Shown: positions 1 through 9,235, counted from the stretch's first letter. The stretch is 64,000 nt of DNA from JAJXWB01 sp047971685 (GCA_047971685.1 JBKDZW010000089.1:1-64000); one strand, 5' to 3'. Notes: generated by a model from the sequence alone, not told the origin. Translations and numbers: made by a program.

Positions 1-806
1 ATTCCGGCCGCTCCGTTCTGTGCAACGGCCACAGCGCGCCGGGCTTCCTGATGCCCGACGGCACGACGCGCATGAAATTCAAGGCCGAACCCGTCTATCA
101 GATGGCGCGCATCGGCACATTCCGCGAGGAAGTCGTCTGCTCGACCGAAAATCTCGTGCCGATCCGCAAGGACCTGCCCTGGACGATTGCCGCCATCATC
201 GGCTGTTCGGTGGCGACCGGCGTCGGCGCGGTTTATCGCGCGGCGAAAGTGGAGGCGGGCTCCAGCGTCGTGGTCGTGGGCTGCGGCGGCGTCGGCCTCA
301 ACATCGTGCAGGGCGCAAGACTTGTCGGCGCCGGCAAGATCATTGCCGTCGACCTGCTCGACAACAAGCTCGAATACGCAAAGCAGTATGGCGCCACGCA
401 TACGATCAACGCCAAGACCGCCAATGTCGCCAAGGAAGTGCGCGAGATCACCGGCGGCGGCGCCGATTACGCCTTCGACGCCATCGGCTCGGAAGCCACC
501 GTCCTGCAAATCATCGACTGCATCTGCGCCGGCGGCCAGGCGACCATGGTCGGCATTCCCTCGGTGGCGACCAAAGCCGGCATTGCGCCCGCCGGCATGG
601 TGTTCCAGCAGAAGACGCTGGCGTCCACCTTCTATGGCTCGGTCCAGCCCGATATCGACTTCCCGATCCTGGCCGACCTCTACATGAACAAGAAGCTCGA
701 CCTCGATTCGCTGATCTCGCGCACCTACAAGCTCGAGGAAATCAACGAGGGCTTCGAGCAATTGCGCAAGGGCGGCGTCGCCCGCGGCGTGGTGGTTTTC
801 GACTGA
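1..806 (+). CDS. Zinc-type alcohol dehydrogenase, C-terminal part (5' end outside window)
   Basis: The frame is open from base 3 and closes at a TGA at 804-806, so the N-terminal catalytic zinc-binding part lies outside the window. The visible 267 residues carry the Rossmann nucleotide-binding core of medium-chain dehydrogenases (VVVVGCGGVGLN) and the usual C-terminal end (LEEINEGFEQLRKG). The nearest families known to me are class III / NDMA-type and aryl-alcohol dehydrogenases that oxidise a primary alcohol with NAD(P). The substrate cannot be told from this part. It is followed by a short tandem repeat and by the terminator of the convergent efp gene. Confidence 0.85.
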   Translation, partial: SGRSVLCNGHSAPGFLMPDGTTRMKFKAEPVYQMARIGTFREEVVCSTENLVPIRKDLPWTIAAIIGCSVATGVGAVYRAAKVEAGSSVVVVGCGGVGLNIVQGARLVGAGKIIAVDLLDNKLEYAKQYGATHTINAKTANVAKEVREITGGGADYAFDAIGSEATVLQIIDCICAGGQATMVGIPSVATKAGIAPAGMVFQQKTLASTFYGSVQPDIDFPILADLYMNKKLDLDSLISRTYKLEEINEGFEQLRKGGVARGVVVFD

Positions 807-850
807 GACAAATATTCCGGCCGGGACAAATATTTTCGGCCGGGACAAAT
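807..850. repeat. Short tandem repeat, three copies of an 18-19 bp unit
   Basis: GACAAATATT-type units begin at 807, 825 and 844; the linkers are C/G-rich (CCGGCCGG). The repeat starts directly after the dehydrogenase stop codon. It is one of many unrelated short repeats at gene ends in this window. Confidence 0.8.
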
Positions 851-854
851 AAAA

Positions 855-880
855 GGCTCCGGCGCCAAACCGCCGGAGCC
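855..880 (-). terminator. Intrinsic terminator of efp
   Basis: A perfect 10-bp stem (GGCTCCGGCG / CGCCGGAGCC) closes a 6-nt loop. Read on the minus strand it is followed by TTTTATTT, which gives a classic rho-independent terminator just downstream of the efp stop. On the plus strand there is no T-run, so it serves the alcohol dehydrogenase less well. A second small hairpin (CCTGGTTC / GAACCAGG, 885-902) lies between it and efp. Confidence 0.8.
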
Positions 881-913
881 CTTGCCTGGTTCCTGAACCA
901 GGGCTTTCGAGGT

Positions 914-1483
914 TCAGTCCTTGGCGCGCTCGACGTAGGCTCCGTCTTCCGTCTGCACGACGATGCGCGTTCCGGTCTGGATGTGCGGCGGCACCATGGT
1001 CTTGGCGCCGTTCGACAGGATCGCGGGCTTGTAGGAGGACGAAGCCGTCTGGTTCTTGATCGCCGGCTCCGTCTCCGTCACTTCCAGCGTCACGCGCGGC
1101 GGCAGTTGAATGGCGACCGCATTGCCGTTGAACATCGACAGAATGACCTTCATGCCTTCCTGCAGGAACACCGCCTGATCGCCGATCGTGTCCTTGGAGA
1201 CGATCACCTGCTCGTAATTCTCGTCGTTCATGAAGGTATAGCCGTCGCCATCCTCGTAGAGATAGGAATGGTCGTGGTCCTCCACGAAGGCGCGCTCGAC
1301 CTGCTCGGTCGTCTTGTAGCGGTTCGACACTTTCACGCCGTCCGACAGGCGGCGCATGTCGATCTGGGTCGTTGGCGTGCCCTTGCCGGGATGGAAGCTT
1401 TCCGCCGTCAGCACAACGTAGAGCTGGCCGTCCCCATGCTCGATGATATTGCCCTTGCGGATGGAAGAGGCGATGACTCTCAT
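914..1483 (-). CDS. efp: Elongation factor P
   Basis: This protein of 189 residues matches EF-P over its full length: an N-terminal KOW-like domain with the exposed loop HPGKGTP, then two OB-fold domains ending in VQTEDGAYVERAKD. EF-P binds between the ribosomal P and E sites and relieves stalling at polyproline stretches. The loop lysine is residue 34, the position that EpmA beta-lysylates in enterobacteria. The modifying enzymes epmA and epmB are encoded divergently about 110 bp away, so K34 is very probably modified here. The gene stands alone on the minus strand with its own terminator. Confidence 0.97.
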   Translation of the reverse strand: MRVIASSIRKGNIIEHGDGQLYVVLTAESFHPGKGTPTTQIDMRRLSDGVKVSNRYKTTEQVERAFVEDHDHSYLYEDGDGYTFMNDENYEQVIVSKDTIGDQAVFLQEGMKVILSMFNGNAVAIQLPPRVTLEVTETEPAIKNQTASSSYKPAILSNGAKTMVPPHIQTGTRIVVQTEDGAYVERAKD

Positions 1484-1595
1484 GTAACCCTCGGTTGCGC
1501 AGTCGATTGAAGGCTGAGGGCGTCCGGACTATGGTCCGCCGAACTTCAGGGGCGCCCTCAAGGCGCCGGCCTGCCGCAACCCAAAGAATGGTTTG

Positions 1596-2636
1596 ATGCA
1601 CGAAGCTTCGCCCTGGTGGGCGCCGCACGTTTACGCCGATCGCCGTGACTTTCTCAAGGCGCGCGGCCGGATTGCTAATGCCTGTCGCGGCTTTTTTCAA
1701 GCGCAGGGCTTCGAGGAGGTGGAAACCGCCTGCCTCCAGGTCTCCCCCGGCGCCGAAATCCACCTTCAGGCCTTTGCAACCGATCTGGTCGCCCCGGATG
1801 GCGCGGCGAGCCGGCTCTACCTGCATACATCGCCGGAATTGGCCTGCAAAAAGCTGCTGGCCGCTGGCGAAAACCGCATTTTCACTTTCGCCCGGGCGTT
1901 TCGGAATGGAGAGCGCTCCGCGCTCCACCATCCCGAATTCACCATGCTCGAATGGTACCGTGCGCGCGAGCCTTACGGCGCGATCATGGAAGATTGCGTG
2001 GCGCTCGCCCGCGCCGCCGCACAGGCCGCCGGCGCGAAGGTTTTGAGTTTTCGCGGGCAGACGGCCGATCCCTTCGCCGAACCGGAAATCATGACGGTAG
2101 CGCAAGCCTTTATGCGCCATGCGGGGATCGATCTCATCGCCGCCCTCGATGACCGCGCCGCGCTGGCTGCGGCCGCCGCCCGCCTGTCGATCCGCGTTGC
2201 GGCCGACGACGACTGGTCCGATATCTTCTCCAAGATATTGTCGGCGCGGATCGAGCCCGCGCTCGGGCAAGGCAGACTGACGCTTCTGAGCGAATATCCC
2301 GCGCGGGAGGCCGCGCTTGCCCGGCTGAAACCCGCAGACGGCAGGGTAGCCGAGCGGTTTGAAATGTACGCCTGCGGGGTGGAGCTTGCCAACGGCTTCG
2401 GCGAATTGGTCGACGCCGCCGAGCAGCGCGCCCGTTTTGCCGCCGCCATGGCCGAAAAACAGGCGCGTTATGGCGCAGCCTATCCGGTCGACGAGGATTT
2501 CCTGCGGGCGCTGGAGATCGCGCCCGAGGCCAGCGGCGTCGCGCTCGGGTTCGACCGGCTGGCCATGCTCGCCGCCGGCGCCGAACGCATCGAGCACGTT
2601 TTGTGGACCCCCGTGGCGGCGGCGGGCGCCACATGA
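1596..2636 (+). CDS. epmA: EF-P--(R)-beta-lysine ligase EpmA (class II LysRS-like)
   Basis: The product has 346 residues and is homologous to the catalytic core of class II lysyl-tRNA synthetase without the anticodon-binding domain, as in EpmA/PoxA/GenX. Visible motifs are the class II motif 2 region (FARAFRNGERSALHHPEFTMLEW) split around the active site and motif 3 (GVALGFDRLAML). EpmA activates (R)-beta-lysine and transfers it to K34 of EF-P. ATG 1596 was chosen; an in-frame TTG directly before it is less likely. The stop overlaps the epmB start by 4 bp (ATGA), so the two form one operon. The genome's canonical LysRS, found here at 45 kb, is the unrelated class I enzyme, so EpmA is not a second canonical LysRS. 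Confidence 0.93.
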   Translation: MHEASPWWAPHVYADRRDFLKARGRIANACRGFFQAQGFEEVETACLQVSPGAEIHLQAFATDLVAPDGAASRLYLHTSPELACKKLLAAGENRIFTFARAFRNGERSALHHPEFTMLEWYRAREPYGAIMEDCVALARAAAQAAGAKVLSFRGQTADPFAEPEIMTVAQAFMRHAGIDLIAALDDRAALAAAAARLSIRVAADDDWSDIFSKILSARIEPALGQGRLTLLSEYPAREAALARLKPADGRVAERFEMYACGVELANGFGELVDAAEQRARFAAAMAEKQARYGAAYPVDEDFLRALEIAPEASGVALGFDRLAMLAAGAERIEHVLWTPVAAAGAT

Positions 2637-3694
2637 CCCGTCCCGAGACACCTGAGAAAACCCTGAGCAAACCGGAGGATTTCGTCGCCGCCGGCCTTGT
2701 TGCGCCCGCGCAGGCGGCAGCGCTTGCAAAAATAATCGCGCGATATTCGGCGGCCATGACCGCCCATCTTGCCGCCCTCGTCGACCCGGCCGACCCGGCC
2801 GACCCGATCGCACGGCAATTCGTACCCGATGTGCGCGAACTCGAGACCGCGCCGCAGGAATGCGCCGATCCCATCGGCGACGACGCGCATGCGCCCTGCG
2901 AGGGCCTTGTCCACCGCTATCCCGACCGCGCCCTCCTCAAGAGCGTCGCCGCCTGTCCGGTCTATTGCCGCTTCTGTTTCCGCCGCGAGAGCGTGGGCGC
3001 GACGAAAGGCGGCATGCTGTCGCCGCAGGCTTTTCGCACAGCGCTCGATTATGTCGCGGCGCGCCCGCAGATACGGGAAGTCATCCTGACCGGCGGCGAC
3101 CCGCTGGCGCTTTCCCCGCGCCGTCTGGCGCAAACGGTCGCCGCCATAGCGGCCATCGCGCATGTGAAAACCATCCGCTTCCACAGCCGCGTGCCGGTCG
3201 CTGCGCCCGGCCTCGTTACCGATGCGCTGGTCGAGGCGATCCAGGCGCCCGGCGCAGCCGTCTGGGTGGCGCTGCACGCCAATCACCCGCGCGAGCTTGG
3301 CGCAGCCGCGCGCACAGCGATCGCGCGGCTGGCGGACGCCGGCGTGCCGCTCGTCAGCCAGACCGTGCTTCTGAAAGGCGTGAACGACAATCCCGAGACG
3401 CTGGCCGAACTGATGCGCGCCTTTGTCGAGGCCCGCGTAAAACCCTATTATCTCCACCATCCCGATCTTGCGCCGGGCACGGCCCATTTCCGCCTGCCGA
3501 TCGCGGAAGGGCGCGCCATCGTTGCGCAGACGATGGCCAGGGTCTCGGGGCTGGCGCGGCCTTCCTACGTGCTGGATATTCCCGGCGGCTTCGGCAAGAT
3601 CCCGCTTCAGCCTGCCGCCGCCGCGCCCGACGGCGAGGGCGGATGGCGGCTGACCGACCCGGCCGGCGGCGCGCACACCTACCGCGACGCCTGA
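2633..3694 (+). CDS. epmB: EF-P (R)-beta-lysine synthesis: lysine 2,3-aminomutase-like radical SAM enzyme
   Basis: The product has 353 residues. It carries the radical SAM cluster motif CPVYCRFC (CX3CX2C) followed by FRRE, the SAM-binding LTGGDPL segment, and PYYLHHPD and GGFGKIPL motifs typical of the lysine-2,3-aminomutase/EpmB family. It converts (S)-alpha-lysine to (R)-beta-lysine, the substrate of EpmA. The start ATG at 2633 overlaps the epmA stop. A short DPADPADP run near residue 50 is a small in-frame expansion. EpmC, the hydroxylase, was not seen, in line with most non-enteric bacteria. Confidence 0.92.
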   Translation: MTRPETPEKTLSKPEDFVAAGLVAPAQAAALAKIIARYSAAMTAHLAALVDPADPADPIARQFVPDVRELETAPQECADPIGDDAHAPCEGLVHRYPDRALLKSVAACPVYCRFCFRRESVGATKGGMLSPQAFRTALDYVAARPQIREVILTGGDPLALSPRRLAQTVAAIAAIAHVKTIRFHSRVPVAAPGLVTDALVEAIQAPGAAVWVALHANHPRELGAAARTAIARLADAGVPLVSQTVLLKGVNDNPETLAELMRAFVEARVKPYYLHHPDLAPGTAHFRLPIAEGRAIVAQTMARVSGLARPSYVLDIPGGFGKIPLQPAAAAPDGEGGWRLTDPAGGAHTYRDA

Positions 3695-3787
3695 GGCGGG
3701 GCGTAAAAAGTCGGCGCCGGCCGGAAATCGTGCGATCGCCCGCGATCCGTGCGAAATTCGCCGCATTCCGATTCGATTCCCCGCGCC

Positions 3788-6436
3788 ATGCCAAATCTGT
3801 CCGCCCGATTCCTGTCCCGTGCAGCCCTGATCGCGCTTCTGGCCGTTGGGGCGTCGGCCGTTGCGCAAATACGCGCGCCGATGTCGCCCTCCGCCCCCAC
3901 CGCAAAAACGGCGGCCGAACCTTCAGCCAAGCCTGCGACGGAGCCGGCGCCTGCCGCCCAGACCGCGCCTGCCGCCCAGACCGCGCCGCCTCCCGAGCCG
4001 GCGCCTTCATATTCCATCATGCCGCCGCCCGCGCCCGGCGAACCGGGAGCCGCCAAGGAAGCGCCGCGCGTCAAAACCTCGGAACTGATCGCTCAGGCCA
4101 AAAGCCAGCTCGACCAGGTCGCCGCAGCGCTGCGCCGCGATTCGCTCGACGACGCTGCTCTGGCCAGTCTCAAGACCTCGCTCGGCCCCGCCGGCGACAA
4201 GCTCCAGCAGGCCATTTCCGTCCTGACGCCGCGCCTTGCCGACGCCAAGGAGAGGCTCGACAAGCTCGGCCCCAAGCCCGACGAGAAGGCGGCCCCGGAA
4301 AGCCCCGATGTCGCGCGCGACCGCGAGGAGCAGCAGAGGCGCTTCGCCCGTGCCGAGGAATTGTTGAAGCGCGCGAATTTGCTGGCGCTCCAGGTCGAAC
4401 AGACCAATGCGCGGATCGTCGAGCGCCGGCGCACGCTGTTCGTCGGCACGCTGGTGCAGCGCTCCTACTCGATATTGTCGCCGTCGCTCTGGATGAGCGC
4501 ATTCGCGGATCTGCCCGCAGGCCTGCGCGCGATCTCGACGATTTCGAGCGATTTCGTCGCCTCCATGTTCGACAATCTCACGGGCTGGCGCGCGATTTTT
4601 TTCTTCGCCCTGCTTGGTCTTGTCGGCGTCGTCAATATCGCAGCCTACCGGCTTGCCCGGCGCATCCTCTCGCGCGAGCCCACGGTGGCCGAGCCCGATC
4701 GCTTTCACAAGGCTCTGGGCGCCTTGTGGACGGCGTTCGTCGTGGCCGCGCCGCCGTGCCTCACGATCGTCCTGCTGTTTCTTTTGCTCGACGCTTTCGA
4801 CCTGATGAACGCGCGCATCGAGCCGCTCCAGCGCATTCTGCTTCAGGCGGTCGGCATGCTTGCCGCGGTGGCGGGCATAGCGCGCGGCCTGTTTGCGCCG
4901 ACCCGCCCCAACTGGCGGCTGACGGCGGTGGACGACGCCGTGGCCGAACGTCTGGCCAATCTGGCCATCACGCAGGCGGCGGTCGTCGCCATCGTGATGA
5001 CCCTGCTGGGGCTCGTCGAAATTACGGCGGCCGCCCTTCCCGTGACCGCCTACATTCAGGGTGTCGGCGCAGTCGTTTTCGCCGGACTGACGGCGGCGAC
5101 GATCTATGGCGCGATCGGGCATGACGAGGATGAGGCCTGCCTGGGCCCGCGCGTCATTCCGCCGCCGCGCTGGATCGGCGTGGCGCGGCTCGTCGCCTGG
5201 GTTGCGATCGTGGTCATGGGGCTTGCGGCTTTCCTCGGCTACATCCCGCTCGCCTCCTTCTTGATGGTGCAATTCGTCTGGGTGGTCGGCGTCATCGGCG
5301 CGCTTGCCATTCTCGTGCCGCTCGCCACCAACGGCATTGGCGCGACGTTTCAGCCGACCACGCCCTTCGGCCGCACCTTGATGGCGAATATCGGCTTGCG
5401 CCGCGAGGGCGTCGGGCAGATCGGCATCGTCTTGTCCGGCGTGACGCAGATTTTGCTGCTGGCCATAGGTCTGGCGGCGGTCGTTGCGCCATGGGGGCTG
5501 CAATCGGACGATTTGTTCGGCGGGCTGCGCAGCGCCTTTTTCGGTTTCACGGTGGGCGGCGTCACCATTTCGCCGTCGAGCGTCATCGTCGCGCTTTTCT
5601 TGTTCGCGCTATGCTATATCGCCACGCGCGGCGTGCAGAGCTGGCTCGAAAACAGCCTCATGCCGGCGACCAATCTCGATGCGGGCCTGCGCAATTCCAT
5701 CCGCACCAGCGTCGGTTATGTCGGCATTTTTCTGGCGGCCTCCGCCGCGCTGGCGCAGGTCGGTCTCGGCTTCGACAAGATCGCCATCGTCGCCGGCGCG
5801 CTCTCGGTCGGCATCGGTTTCGGTCTGCAATCCATCGTCAACAATTTCGTGTCGGGCATCATCGTTCTCTGGGAGCGCTCCGTGCGTGTCGGCGATCTCG
5901 TGGTGATGGGGTCCGACCAGGGCTATGTGCGAAAAATCAATGTTCGCGCGACCGAAATCGAAACCTTCGACCGCTCGACCATGATCGTGCCGAACTCCAG
6001 TCTCATCACCGGCGTGGTCAAGAACTGGGTGCGCAACGACAGGGTCGCGCGTATCAAGATTCCCGTGACCTTGAACCTTGGCGTCGATCCGGAACAGGTG
6101 CGCGAGGTGATGACCGGCGTCGCCAAAGACAACGAGAAGGTCGCAAAAATCCCCGCGCCCACGACCCTGTTCATCGAGATGGGGCCAGGCGGGCTCAAGT
6201 TCGAGCTTGTCTGCTTCGTCGACGATGTCGAGACGTCCGGCCGCGCCAAGAGCGAATTGCATTACGCCCTTTTTGCCGCCTTCAAGCAGGAGACGATCAG
6301 CATTGGCGCGCCGGCGGCCGGGCCGACCCGCGTCTCGCTCGAAGGCCCCGTCGCCGAAGCCGTGGCTGAAAATCTGCGCGACAAGGATGCGGCGGCGCGC
6401 GACAAGGATGCGGCGGCGCGCGACAAGGACGCATGA
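3788..6436 (+). CDS. DUF3772 / MscS-family mechanosensitive channel
   Basis: The product has about 882 residues from ATG 3788, chosen because it opens directly into a signal peptide (MPNLSARFLSRAALIALLA, cleavage near AVAQ). Next come an Ala/Pro/Thr-rich linker with repeated AQTAPA, a coiled periplasmic DUF3772 region (about 100-230), a large membrane region, and the MscS core. The core shows the pore-helix/beta-domain motif GIGFGLQSIVNNFVSGI, then WERSVRVGDLV and the NSSLITG segment. It is predicted to be a large inner-membrane channel that releases solutes on hypo-osmotic shock. The C-terminus ends in three copies of RDKDAAA, a slippage-type repeat unlikely to be needed for gating. Confidence 0.88.
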   Translation: MPNLSARFLSRAALIALLAVGASAVAQIRAPMSPSAPTAKTAAEPSAKPATEPAPAAQTAPAAQTAPPPEPAPSYSIMPPPAPGEPGAAKEAPRVKTSELIAQAKSQLDQVAAALRRDSLDDAALASLKTSLGPAGDKLQQAISVLTPRLADAKERLDKLGPKPDEKAAPESPDVARDREEQQRRFARAEELLKRANLLALQVEQTNARIVERRRTLFVGTLVQRSYSILSPSLWMSAFADLPAGLRAISTISSDFVASMFDNLTGWRAIFFFALLGLVGVVNIAAYRLARRILSREPTVAEPDRFHKALGALWTAFVVAAPPCLTIVLLFLLLDAFDLMNARIEPLQRILLQAVGMLAAVAGIARGLFAPTRPNWRLTAVDDAVAERLANLAITQAAVVAIVMTLLGLVEITAAALPVTAYIQGVGAVVFAGLTAATIYGAIGHDEDEACLGPRVIPPPRWIGVARLVAWVAIVVMGLAAFLGYIPLASFLMVQFVWVVGVIGALAILVPLATNGIGATFQPTTPFGRTLMANIGLRREGVGQIGIVLSGVTQILLLAIGLAAVVAPWGLQSDDLFGGLRSAFFGFTVGGVTISPSSVIVALFLFALCYIATRGVQSWLENSLMPATNLDAGLRNSIRTSVGYVGIFLAASAALAQVGLGFDKIAIVAGALSVGIGFGLQSIVNNFVSGIIVLWERSVRVGDLVVMGSDQGYVRKINVRATEIETFDRSTMIVPNSSLITGVVKNWVRNDRVARIKIPVTLNLGVDPEQVREVMTGVAKDNEKVAKIPAPTTLFIEMGPGGLKFELVCFVDDVETSGRAKSELHYALFAAFKQETISIGAPAAGPTRVSLEGPVAEAVAENLRDKDAAARDKDAAARDKDA
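6376..6433 (+). repeat. In-frame 21-bp tandem repeat (RDKDAAA x3) at the end of the MscS gene
   Basis: GACAAGGA-containing units recur every 21 bp with nearly no divergence up to the stop codon, which suggests recent expansion. Confidence 0.85.
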
Positions 6437-6525
6437 ATGCAGGCCAAAACACAATCCGTTCACGAGCTTTTAGACGTGTATGGCTATGGGTTGTCCAAGA
6501 TTACCGCTCGCAAGACGCCCCTCAC

Positions 6526-7083
6526 ATGACATCGGTTCGCATGACATCCGCCCGCACTTCACGCCCGTCGGCGCTTCATCCAGCGCTTGCTTTCGTTCTT
6601 GCCCTGCCGCTCGCCCTTGCGGGCTGCGCCGATGCGCCTGCGCCCATGCCGCGCGCATCGCAGGAGCCGGCCATGTACCGCTCGCTCGCAGCCTCCGGCG
6701 CGGTCGTGGATGCGGAGGCCGCCCGCGCCATGATCTCGCTATACCGCGCCAACAAGGGGCTCGGCGCCCTTACGATCGATTCCGGCTTGCAGGCGGCAGC
6801 CCAGGCCCAGGCCCGCGCCATGGCCGCAGACGGCAGGATCAGCCATGATTCGCACGGTTCGCTGACACGGCGGCTGAATGCGGCGGGCTATGGCGGAAAC
6901 AATGCGGTCGAGAATGTCTCGGCGGGCTATCACACGCTCGCCGAAGCCTTCTCCGGCTGGCGCGATTCCCCGCCGCACAATGCAAATATGCTGGCCAGGG
7001 GCATGAAGCGCATGGGGATCGCCACCGCCTATGCGCCGGGCGCGAAATACAAGGTGTTCTGGGCGCTGGTTTTGACGGATTGA
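6526..7083 (+). CDS. CAP-domain (SCP/PR1-like) lipoprotein
   Basis: The product has 185 residues from ATG 6526, chosen because it gives a lipoprotein signal peptide ending in a lipobox (PLALAGC). An upstream ATG at 6433 in the same frame would add 31 unsupported residues and overlap the channel gene. After a short linker lies a compact CAP domain: ISLYRANKGLGAL, the histidines of ISHDSHGS, NAVENVSAGYHTLAEAF and WRDSPPHNANML. Bacterial CAP proteins are secreted and of mostly unknown activity. It is convergent with the next gene. Confidence 0.85.
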   Translation: MTSVRMTSARTSRPSALHPALAFVLALPLALAGCADAPAPMPRASQEPAMYRSLAASGAVVDAEAARAMISLYRANKGLGALTIDSGLQAAAQAQARAMAADGRISHDSHGSLTRRLNAAGYGGNNAVENVSAGYHTLAEAFSGWRDSPPHNANMLARGMKRMGIATAYAPGAKYKVFWALVLTD

Positions 7084-7099
7084 GACGGCCGGCCGGCGC

Positions 7100-7888
7100 T
7101 CACGCCGGGGCCGCCGCCATTGTCGCCGGCGCGGACGCCCAGATGTCCCGCGCACGTGGCCGGGCGATGGCGTTCGCCCCGCTGATCAGCCAGTTGCGCA
7201 GGAATGCGTCGAGCCAGAGCGCGACCGTGCGGTCGTACTGGAACCAGCCGGCCAGATGTTCGTGCTGCTGCTGGGCGTTGGGCGATTGCATGCGCTCGTG
7301 GGCGCGCGTCGTCCACCGGCACATCATGGCGTAGGTGACTTCCGGGTGGAACTGGATGGCGACCGCGCTTTGCCCGAACTGGAAGGCCTGGCACGGAAAG
7401 AGGTCGCCCTCGGCGAGCAGCGTCGCGCCGCGCGGCAGGTCGAAACCCTCGCGGTGCCATTGATAGACGGTGCGCGGCATGCGCCCGCCGAAGGAGGCGT
7501 CGCCCGCTTCGGTCGGGCGGATCGGGTAATAGCCGATTTCAGCGGAGCCGCAGTCCTTGTTGAAGACGCGGCGGTGGCTCAGATGCCGCGCCAGCATCTG
7601 CCCGCCCAGGCACACGCCGAGGAAGGGTTTGTTTTCCTTCAGCGGCACGCCGATCCAGTCGGTCTCGCGCGCCAGCCATTCGTCGGTGTCGTTGGCGCTC
7701 ATCGGGCCGCCGAAAATCACGGCGCCGGCATGGTCGGCCATGGTCCTGGGCAGCGGGTCGCCGAAGCGCGGGCGTCGAATGTCCAGTTCGCAACCTTGCT
7801 CGACCAATACCCGGCCGATTCTGCCGGGCGTCGAATGCTCCTGATGCAAAACGACAAGAACGCGACGCGGGTTTGATTTCGCGGTCAT
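7100..7888 (-). CDS. Class I glutamine amidotransferase (GMP-synthase-like GATase domain)
   Basis: This is a single-domain protein of 262 residues. It shows the oxyanion strand FGGPMSAND, the nucleophile elbow LGVCLGGQMLA with the catalytic cysteine, and the catalytic His in AIQFHPEV. The GATase1 fold hydrolyses glutamine to supply ammonia; stand-alone members of this type are often annotated as GMP synthase-like or gamma-glutamyl hydrolases. No synthase partner is adjacent, so the acceptor is unknown. It is transcribed alone between a convergent CAP gene and the SDR/TerB pair. Confidence 0.88.
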   Translation of the reverse strand: MTAKSNPRRVLVVLHQEHSTPGRIGRVLVEQGCELDIRRPRFGDPLPRTMADHAGAVIFGGPMSANDTDEWLARETDWIGVPLKENKPFLGVCLGGQMLARHLSHRRVFNKDCGSAEIGYYPIRPTEAGDASFGGRMPRTVYQWHREGFDLPRGATLLAEGDLFPCQAFQFGQSAVAIQFHPEVTYAMMCRWTTRAHERMQSPNAQQQHEHLAGWFQYDRTVALWLDAFLRNWLISGANAIARPRARDIWASAPATMAAAPA

Positions 7889-7934
7889 TGGCTCGATTTT
7901 CCATAATTAGGCGTTGTTTTGCAAGCGAATATGG

Positions 7935-8738
7935 TCATTTTTCAGGCCCGCCCATACGCCGTGCCTGCCGTTCGGCCAGTTGCGGCAGCAAGAAACGACG
8001 CGGCGTCCAGGCAAGAGCCGCCGCCAGCCCCCGGTTGACAATGCCGGGCGTCACGACGCGCCGGCCCGCCATCAACCCCGCATAGCCGGCCTCAACCGTC
8101 TCGCGCGCGCTGGCGACGCCGGACTGCTGGACGAGCGCCTTGCCGCTCATGCCCGCCCGCGCCTGGAATCCGGTGGCGACGGGGCCGGGGCAGAGAGCGC
8201 TCACCCGCACGCGCGCGCCCTTCAGCTCCTCCGCGAGCGCCTGCGAAAACGACAGGACATAAGCCTTGGTGGCGTAATAGACCGCCATGCCCGGCCCCGG
8301 CGCGAAAGCGGCGATGGAGGCGACATTGAGCATGCCGCCATGCGTTTCGCGCAGGTCGGGCAGGAAAGCATGCGCCATCGCGGTCAGGGAGCGCACGTTG
8401 AGGTCGATCATGGCGAGCTGATCGTCGATCGGCAGGTCGGCGAAGGGGCCGTTGAGGCCGTAGCCCGCATTGTTGACGAGATATTCCACGCGCCCGCCCG
8501 CCTGGCGCAGAGCCTCGGCAAGCCTTGCCGGCGCATCCGGCGCGCCAAGGTCGAGCGCAATGGCAAGGGGGCGCGGACGCCCGCCGGCGGCAATTTCGTC
8601 GGCGAGCGCATCCAGGCGATCGAGGCGGCGGGCGACCAGCGCCAGATTGTGGCCGCGTTCGGCGAACAGGCGGGCGAATTCCGCGCCAAGCCCCTCCGAG
8701 GCGCCGGTAATGAGCGCAGTTTTGCGCACATCGCTCAT
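7935..8738 (-). CDS. Short-chain dehydrogenase/reductase
   Basis: The product has 267 residues from ATG 8738, selected because it starts directly before the Rossmann motif TALITGASEGLG and overlaps the terB-like stop by 4 bp (ATGA). The NAG motif (VNNAGYG) and the catalytic Y-x3-K (YYATKAYVL) are present, with SIAAF supplying the serine. This subgroup (DltE/YqjQ-like oxidoreductases) has no defined substrate. It is co-transcribed with the upstream TerB-family gene. Confidence 0.9.
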   Translation of the reverse strand: MSDVRKTALITGASEGLGAEFARLFAERGHNLALVARRLDRLDALADEIAAGGRPRPLAIALDLGAPDAPARLAEALRQAGGRVEYLVNNAGYGLNGPFADLPIDDQLAMIDLNVRSLTAMAHAFLPDLRETHGGMLNVASIAAFAPGPGMAVYYATKAYVLSFSQALAEELKGARVRVSALCPGPVATGFQARAGMSGKALVQQSGVASARETVEAGYAGLMAGRRVVTPGIVNRGLAAALAWTPRRFLLPQLAERQARRMGGPEK

Positions 8739-9235
8739 GCGTCGCTCCCGTCCTGTCGCCAGGGATCTGCGGGCAGGGCTTCGGGGCCGGCTTTTTCGGC
8801 CTTGCGCTTGGCCAGAATGCGGTCGCGCGTGGCGACGCCCAAAAGTTCGGCTATGCGCCAGACGGTGTTTTCCTCGATTTCGTCGGCGTGGTTGTCGGCA
8901 TAGGCCATGTCCCACAGCAGTTCCACAACGGCCAGCCGGCCCGGCTCGTCGAGCGCGCGCTTGAGAACGCTGGTGAATTGATAGAGGCCGACCGCCTCGC
9001 GCTCGCTTTTTTCGGCGCGTTGCAATAATTCGCGCGCATTTTCCGGGGTGAGTTCAAAGCGGTCGGCGAGGATTTTTTGCAGGCGGCGCTGTTCTTCCGG
9101 CGCGACATGGCCGTCGGCGTTGGCCATGTTGACCAGCAAGGCGGCGGCGGCGACGCGATAATCGTCGGGCGCGAAAACGCTTTTGCGCTCGCTGCCGGCC
9201 AATTTGTCGAAAAGGTTGAAGATCTTGTCGAGCAT
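8735..9235 (-). CDS. TerB-family protein
   Basis: The product has 166 residues from ATG 9235. It is all-helical with two acidic TerB repeats, seen as NMANADGHVAPEE and DMAYADNHADEIEE, which bind divalent metal in the family. TerB-like proteins are common in alphaproteobacteria outside tellurite operons and act in poorly known stress or membrane roles. No other ter gene is nearby, so tellurite resistance should not be inferred. It forms a two-gene operon with the SDR. Confidence 0.85.
   Translation of the reverse strand: MLDKIFNLFDKLAGSERKSVFAPDDYRVAAAALLVNMANADGHVAPEEQRRLQKILADRFELTPENARELLQRAEKSEREAVGLYQFTSVLKRALDEPGRLAVVELLWDMAYADNHADEIEENTVWRIAELLGVATRDRILAKRKAEKAGPEALPADPWRQDGSDA

Noticed and set aside
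20..1510. Plus-strand frame across the dehydrogenase and efp
   Set aside because: It is rich in Arg and has no domain; both overlapped genes are certain in other frames.
8735..9235. Tellurite resistance determinant
   Set aside because: Only a stand-alone TerB-family protein is present, without terA, terC, terD or terE.
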